From: Symbiodinium natans
Lineage: Eukaryota > Sar > Dinophyceae > Suessiales > Symbiodiniaceae
Assembly: GCA_905221605.1 (NCBI GenBank)
Contig: CAJNDS010002505.1
Location: 1 to 64,000, forward strand
Direction: 5' to 3'
Length of the DNA: 64,000 bases
Position numbers and translations under genes: made by a program. The notes beneath the pieces were generated by a model that was not told the origin of the DNA, ran no database searches, and saw only the letters and a list, made by a program, of their open reading frames with translations. Within the stretch, counting starts at the first letter, position 1; every line of letters starts with the position of its first letter. Positions 58,660-64,000 of the stretch are shown here, in pieces.

Positions 58660-60801
58660 TCATTGAAGGCCTCCTGACATCTTCTGCGGCCGTGTGGCCT
58701 GGCATCCAGGAAGCTGCTTCCGTTGGGTACTGGGCCACACATCACCGCGCGAGAGGGGGGCCTCCAAGCGTTCGAGCAGCAGCGCAATCCGCTGGACCTC
58801 CACATCGTAGGCTTCTCGGAACCTTTGAGGAGCCACTTTACAGCGGCTGATGTACAACGGCTAAGAATAAGCCTGCAAGTCTCCAGTGCAGGGCAACAAT
58901 TGATTGAAGAAACAGCCCCGATAATCCTTCAGCAGCTCTGAGAATTTCTGGAACTGCTGAGTATTCAGCACTTGCTCAGGATCATCTGGAGCCTGCGGGC
59001 TAAGCATGTCAGGTCAATGGTGTGCCACCATCCTTGGGTTCTATTGAGTTGCTGCAGCTTCAACTTTGCGCTCTGCGCGACTGAGCTCGAGATGTTGACA
59101 TGACTGCAAGTAGAGACTATAGCAAACAGATCCAGAATGAGAGTTGCAACAAAACTAATACTGCAGATGTTGTGGGTTGCTCCTTTTCATCAAGACTCGC
59201 TGACGACTCCCTGTCTACTCCAGAGGCCTCAGACCCGGCGCGAAGCCGAGCAGATGAGCTTCGCCGGCACCACCTGGATTGCCCAAGCCTGCACCACTTC
59301 AGCAGGCAAGCTCAGGCCCATCGCGGCTGCAACGTCCAAAGCCTGATGGTCAGCGCGGTAGCTGTCAGGGCTGATCGCGCACTGTGATCTGCCCCGGCTC
59401 GGAGAGCCCCATGCCTGCAATGGCACCTGCACATGCTCTGCGGCCGCATCCTTTGAAGCAATCTCTCGCTCTCTCTCTCTCTCTCTCTGACAAACATGCT
59501 GCGCACGACACCCCATGGATCTTTTCACAGGTCATTAAAGCTAACTCTGTGCAGCAAATCGTTCAGGGTTCATGCGCAGCCATGACGACCTGGGGTCCGA
59601 GCGGCTTGTGGCCATAAACGGTGGACAGATCTGCCTGGATTGCCTTGAGATTGCAGGTCTGCCCAAATTGTGAGAGGGGACCTGAACTAAGGTGCGATTG
59701 CTCAGAGTATGAACTTCGCTCTCACATGTTCTGCCCCGGCCCAGCTTACTGTACAGCAATTATATATCGGGCCGAGCTTATAACACAAACACACACACAC
59801 ACACACATACACAAAGGCGCGCATTCGAGATTCTCGGACATCAAGTACGACGGTGGAACTCGGCGCAACTGAGCGCTGAGTGGCCCGGTTCCTTCGGCCG
59901 TCCGTCTAACTTGCGATGGCTTGCAACGAAGGAGACTTACGACGTACCGCATGACTGATTTTGCATTTGCAGGTGAATCATGGTCATGGCCTGTTCGGCA
60001 CATAGCGAGGCGACAAAACATGCAGCTCTTCCTTTGGAAGGCCTGGAGGGCAGCTGCCAAGCCTTCACGGTTTCACCATGTTGAGCTCTCAGTCAGTTGT
60101 GTAGTGCTGGCTTGTCAGGCTGCTGAATTACAACAGGGCCCAGGAGAGGTTGTCACGGCTTGGATCAGTAGTCACCAGTGGCTTCCTTAGACAAGAAATA
60201 TTACAGTGACAATGGCAAGCGTTTCCGGGCACCAGTAGAATGTGAATGCCTTCGCCAAAAATTAGCCCAGGAAGCTGCTTATAAGGAGCCAGCAAGCTTG
60301 GCAGCCAGCAGCAGCTCCTTCCTTTGCAGAGAAGCGTCACAGCATCTGGGAGTCACGGCCATGCGGTAACTGCATTCAAAGATTCCATCGGAGCCTCTGG
60401 CAGAATTCTTGAGCAAATCCTTTATGTCTGGGATGGAGCGAGCCCTGGAGACAATGAGGGCAATAGCCGACATCGTGGTTCTACTGCAACCTTTTTCTCT
60501 TCAGCAGGCCTTTGAAGACCCTGGTCCAGGACTCGGGCAATTCGAGCCCTAGGCAGGCAGCGCTCTACTGCGCAGCGACGCCAAAAGTCCAGGCTGGTGA
60601 TCACCTCAGGCCAAAGATCCCAGGAGGCCCAGGAGGTCTGACCAATCTCAAAAAGGTGCAGCAGTCCCAGGGTGCATCTGGGGGAAAAAGTGCAGAACCC
60701 TCTCCTGCTGCAAACTGGAGTGAACTGGAGTGGCCTTCATATGCCTTCATGATTCCTGGAGCTGAGGCTTCCACACACTCATCACCCAGCAGCGCTTCCA
60801 C
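58660..60801 (-). CDS. Unidentified multi-exon gene
   Basis: Successive minus-strand segments look like exons. About 60800-60620 reads EALLGDECVEASAPGIMKAY. About 60450-60370 reads ARSIPDIKDLLKNSARGSDG. About 59670-59575 reads TCNLKAIQADLSTVYGHKPL. About 59390-59230 reads DSYRADHQALDVAAAMGLSL. About 58993-58872 reads APDDPEQVLNTQQFQKFSEL and is preceded by CAG. About 58830-58700 reads REAYDVEVQRIALLLERLEA. I could not name the protein. The pieces may belong to more than one gene. Confidence 0.4.
59463..59489. repeat. (CT)n microsatellite
   Basis: A short pure CT run within the unidentified gene. Confidence 0.85.
59788..59813. repeat. (CA)n microsatellite
   Basis: A short CA run. Confidence 0.85.
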
Positions 60802-61588
60802 CCTGCCTGATTGGCCAGTTAAAACACTAAGGTCAGAGCCCGCAATCCTGCAGCATGCTGTGTTTCTTCTTTGTTCTTTCCTCTACTCTTCTTCTGCTGA
60901 TCATCTGTCTCTCTCTCCTCTCTCTCTCGCTCTTTTTCTGGCTTGTTCGTAAACACGCGGGTCAATCCGAGCGTTCTCCGGCGGTTTCTCCTGTCCGTGG
61001 CCCTGCTACTTGCGCCTGCCGGACTTGTAGGCTGCGTTCTTCGTGAGGTCACTTTCTTCCCCTCTCTGGGGTCTACTTGCCGCCCTATTTCAGGAAGTCC
61101 CGCAATGTCCCGCACATGTTGTGCAGCTGTTGCGACTGGATTTGGCAAAACATGTCGTGGCGATGGTTGAGCAGCATGCGAAGTTTGGTTGTTCGCTCAA
61201 GGCGCACACGACACAGAGCCATCGCTGAGCCACCTTCCAGTCGTAGCCGTCGTCGTAACCGTAACTGCACTCGCAATCGAACTCACGATCGTCGTAATGA
61301 TGATGCTGGTGGTGGTGGTGGTGGTGGTGGTGGTTGTGCCATCGATTCGCGGCTTTGGGATTTCTGTAGGAATGTGAGCGAAGCTCGGTCATGTAATGAC
61401 AAATAACATTCATAACAATGACGAATACAAACATAACAACACGCAAGGCATAACAATAACCGCAAGTCTCACAGTCAAAATCGTAATCAGAATCAATCCA
61501 TGTAGAACGTACATGCGTGTGCACACATACATATGTACATATGTAGACGTATGCAGGTATAAGTTCTGTAACACACACACAAACACAC

Positions 61589-61635
<47 letters not shown>

Positions 61636-61874
61636 ATGCAAATCTGAAAGTTGAGCCATACCGAGAGGGCTGGCCGATCAGCCGGAGGCCACCCTCGCAT
61701 CGGCTGAAGGAAACCATGGCCCAAGGCCCCAGATCTGCATCCTCAGAAAGGATTCGGAGTTTTGGGAAGCCGGGAATGAAGTACCTTGAGCAACTGAGGG
61801 TCCAACCTCACTCACCTCAACAGATTGTTCACTGGCGAGCTCACCTCTCGCATGGAATTCGCCCAGCCACCTGC
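60802..61874. other. Gap without a recognised gene; GGT tract
   Basis: TC-rich sequence at about 60880-60945 and a GGT run at about 61308-61334. No coding signature was seen. Confidence 0.35.
61570..61634. repeat. (CA)n microsatellite
   Basis: CA run with AAACA and CGCA interruptions. Confidence 0.9.
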
Positions 61875-61959
61875 TCAAAGGTTGTGAGAAGCTGCCCTGC
61901 GATTGTGGAGTCTGCCAGGTATGTGAGTGGAATGCCATGAGAAAAGGTGGAACCCGGAA

Positions 61960-62808
61960 AGGCGCCTATTCAAGAATGGTCGTGCGAGCTGAACGGCCGA
62001 TGAGTTCAGAATAAGCTCTGGTTGCTTGAGAATCTCTTCGGGGATGTGCTCATTGGTCAAGTACATCATGAGCTTGTCGCCTTAAGCATGCTCTCTTGGT
62101 GCTTGGTGTCCCATCAGCCAATCCCTGAGCCCAAGACTTAAAATGTTCGACGCCCCCCTCACCCAGTCCAAAAAGCTAAACTCGACTGGCCACGCACATT
62201 TGGCATACGAGAACATGCGCGTTTAGCACAAATCACTCTTGCACCGATGTTTCGCGCCTACGGACTACTGTAGGAAGTCACAGACCTAGAACAACTACGC
62301 ATACCTCGAATGCAGAAACGACATGGCCTTGCAGCCATGACTCTAAAATGATTGCAGTTGTGGGTCAAGGCATCATAGGCGCCCTTGTTGAACTCGTGTG
62401 CCAGTGTAACACCAATGTGGTGAATCACTTCCTCCCGACTCCTGAATGTGTAACCTGACAAGCTCAAGTGTCCGAATTAGAATCTTTCTCGTCCTGCCCA
62501 TGAACACATGCAAAAGTCATGCAACGCATGCTGCAACATCGTCTTGTTTTACGTGACTGGCTTCACCCCTGGATGGACAAGTCGCCCATGAAGCGTTTTT
62601 CGACTGGCTCCCCAAAAGGCGTAGTACATGGAGTTGAACAATACACCTTTCCGCCATACCAGAACTCCCCCGGCTTGTCCGTAAACTCAACGAGAACACC
62701 AGTGTGCCAGAATGCGTAGAACTGTGGACCCAACAGCCACAGCCAGGACTTGGCTTTGCCATCAGTGATGTCGTACATCCTGGTTTTTGAGCGCTCAACA
62801 AAAAACAT
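61960..62808 (-). CDS. PPPDE (DeSI-like) isopeptidase, multi-exon
   Basis: PPPDE proteins are small thiol peptidases with a Cys-His pair that remove SUMO or ubiquitin-like modifiers. The first exon (62808 to about 62563) reads MYDITDGKAKSWLWLLG, then FWHTGVLVEF with the catalytic His, EFWYGGKVYCSTPC and FGEPVEKRFMGD. The second (62467 to about 62330) reads YTFRSREEVIHHIG and AYDALTHNCNHFR, with the catalytic Cys in HNCNHF. The third (about 62070-61960) reads MMYLTNEHIPEEILKQPELI, matching the conserved IP helix after the Cys. Order, spacing and both catalytic residues support the call. The true N-terminus is probably upstream of 62808. Confidence 0.75.
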
Positions 62809-62827
62809 CTAGGTCGATACGATAGAC

Positions 62828-63380
62828 TTATGAAATCGGGTCTAGATCTCCTTGGAAGCCCGCGGCCCGGATGCCCGGATGCCCGGATGCCCGTAGGCCA
62901 TAAACAGCCCGTCGATCCCGTAGGGCTCCACAACATATAGGGGCTACCATGCATCGAAGCACGCGCGCAATTTCATAGAAAATGCTGTAAATAGTGCAAG
63001 CTTTCGGGCCCGTAGAAAGTAGATCCCTACAGACTCCAGCGCAGGGTCCGCAGAGGGCCCGGGCCTGTGTGACCACCATTCTCATGAAATCCCCTGAAAG
63101 AACTCAGACCTGGTGATAAAGCCGGGGCGGGGGGGATTGGGAGGGGGGATAGGAGGGTGATTTCAATACTGGCCCGAGCTGCAGCAAATACACCTTCTGC
63201 CGTCGGCGGCCCAGCATGACACTTAGAAAGTCGTAGTAGCTCAATTCTTCGTCCTCTTCGAAGGCCAGTTTGCCTCACAGGTCCCAGCACTGAGAGAAGC
63301 GAAGCAAGCAACACTGTTTGCGCCCTACCATGCCCTCCCTTAAGCCCTTCACCCCAAATACCAGTCAAGTCTTAACAAAT
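62828..63380. other. Gap without a recognised gene
   Basis: GCCCGGAT is repeated three times at about 62870-62890. A G-rich tract lies at about 63126-63155. The upstream exon of the PPPDE gene may lie here but was not recognised. Confidence 0.3.
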
Positions 63381-63381
63381 C

Positions 63382-63570
63382 TCATCGAGCGCCTGCTCGA
63401 TGTTGTCGCAGAATGTCCTGTGCCCAGTACTTTTCCATGGCTTGGTCAGGGAAGGCTTCCATAGCATGGCATGCCTGACCAGCAAGCTGCAAATGGCGTG
63501 AACTCCAAAGTGTCTCTTTGAACAGGAGTCTCACTGCCAGGAGCTGCAGCGAGAGACGCCTACGTGACAT
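63382..63570 (-). CDS. Coding-like small frame, unidentified
   Basis: The frame starts MSRRRLSLQLLAVRLLFKET, basic then hydrophobic, and continues CHAMEAFPDQAMEKYWAQDI. It could be a small exon or an N-terminus with a targeting sequence. Weak evidence. Confidence 0.25.
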   Translation of the reverse strand: MSRRRLSLQLLAVRLLFKETLWSSRHLQLAGQACHAMEAFPDQAMEKYWAQDILRQHRAGAR

Positions 63571-63800
63571 GATAGTATATGAAAGTTGTGCTTATGTTTC
63601 AATGATTATACCAATCTCAGCACGGTCGCCTCCACTAAGCCATCTACAGGTATAGCCAGCTGGCCAGTGGTCCCATGCAATGTTGTTCCAAAAGCTTCGA
63701 AAATAGCCTGCAACCGCTCCAAGACCTGCACAGCGTAGGGTTCATCTGGAATATGGTTTCGGCGCTCTGGGGCTACTTGATGATGCTACTTGGAACAACT

Positions 63801-63989
63801 TCAATTTAATAACCCGGGGGTCCCAAAGGGCTCGCGTCGTGTTTGGTCCTTCCTGACCTTCGGGTCGTACTGCAACACAACCCGCAAACGCTCGTTCAAC
63901 TCTGCAACCGCAGAGGCTGAGGGCGCTTCCATTTGCAGTGCCCAGTAGTGCACCCACTCCTCTTTTGAAAGGTCAGGTTGGTTCCTCAA
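63801..63989 (-). CDS. Coding-like exon at window edge, unidentified
   Basis: The frame reads QPDLSKEEWVHYWALQMEAP and AVAELNERLRVVLQYDPKVR. Composition is convincing for an exon. It may continue beyond the window. No family was recognised. Confidence 0.3.
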   Translation of the reverse strand: MRNQPDLSKEEWVHYWALQMEAPSASAVAELNERLRVVLQYDPKVRKDQTRREPFGTPGLLN

Positions 63990-64000
63990 TGATGCCGATC

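Overview
The window looks like nuclear DNA of a dinoflagellate, most likely a Symbiodiniaceae-like alga. This is inferred from gene content and architecture; no marker gene settles it. Coding segments are short exons of eukaryotic families, introns and gene-poor gaps are long, and simple repeats are abundant. Nearly every recognisable gene and the one large retroelement lie on the minus strand, which fits the unidirectional gene blocks known from dinoflagellates. There is no sign of bacterial operons, rRNA, tRNA or CRISPR. A 100-base run of N at 29393-29492 is an assembly gap inside a CAA repeat.

Left part (1-20.9 kb): an RBR-type E3 ubiquitin ligase in pieces (about 490-2792, minus) and a ZZ zinc finger plus PDZ protein (3905-about 4990, minus). 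Then comes a 2.6-kb field of a short degenerate hairpin repeat (6903-9525). A 443-codon Pro/Glu/His-rich reading frame (12248-13579, minus) lies between two CT microsatellites and looks like the body of a mobile element. Next are an unidentified multi-exon gene (13.7-14.5 kb) and a continuous 1000-residue frame (14671-17673, minus) that joins a PP2A B56 regulatory subunit to two TerD-like domains.

Middle part (20.9-36 kb): gene-poor DNA with large simple-sequence blocks (22398-23157, 25569-25786, 28926-29725), followed by a non-LTR retrotransposon on the minus strand (about 29.7-36.04 kb). ORF1 carries an APE-type endonuclease. ORF2 carries reverse transcriptase, four Cys/His zinc fingers and, unexpectedly, a C-terminal ubiquitin-specific-protease (USP/C19-like) domain with its Cys, His and Asp boxes. 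The two ORFs overlap and are related by a +1 shift at CCU-UGA. The element lies between two CAA/GTT microsatellites and carries GGAGG/CCTCC mini-hairpins in coding sequence and in the 3' region.

Right part (36-64 kb): mostly unidentified exons, then a QSOX-like sulfhydryl oxidase (about 50042-51807), a cytochrome P450 in at least five exons (54056-about 56931), an unidentified multi-exon gene (about 58660-60801) and a PPPDE/DeSI-type isopeptidase (about 61960-62808), all minus. Three independent ubiquitin/SUMO-type proteins occur here (RBR ligase, LINE-borne USP, DeSI-like). Nothing in the sequence links them functionally.
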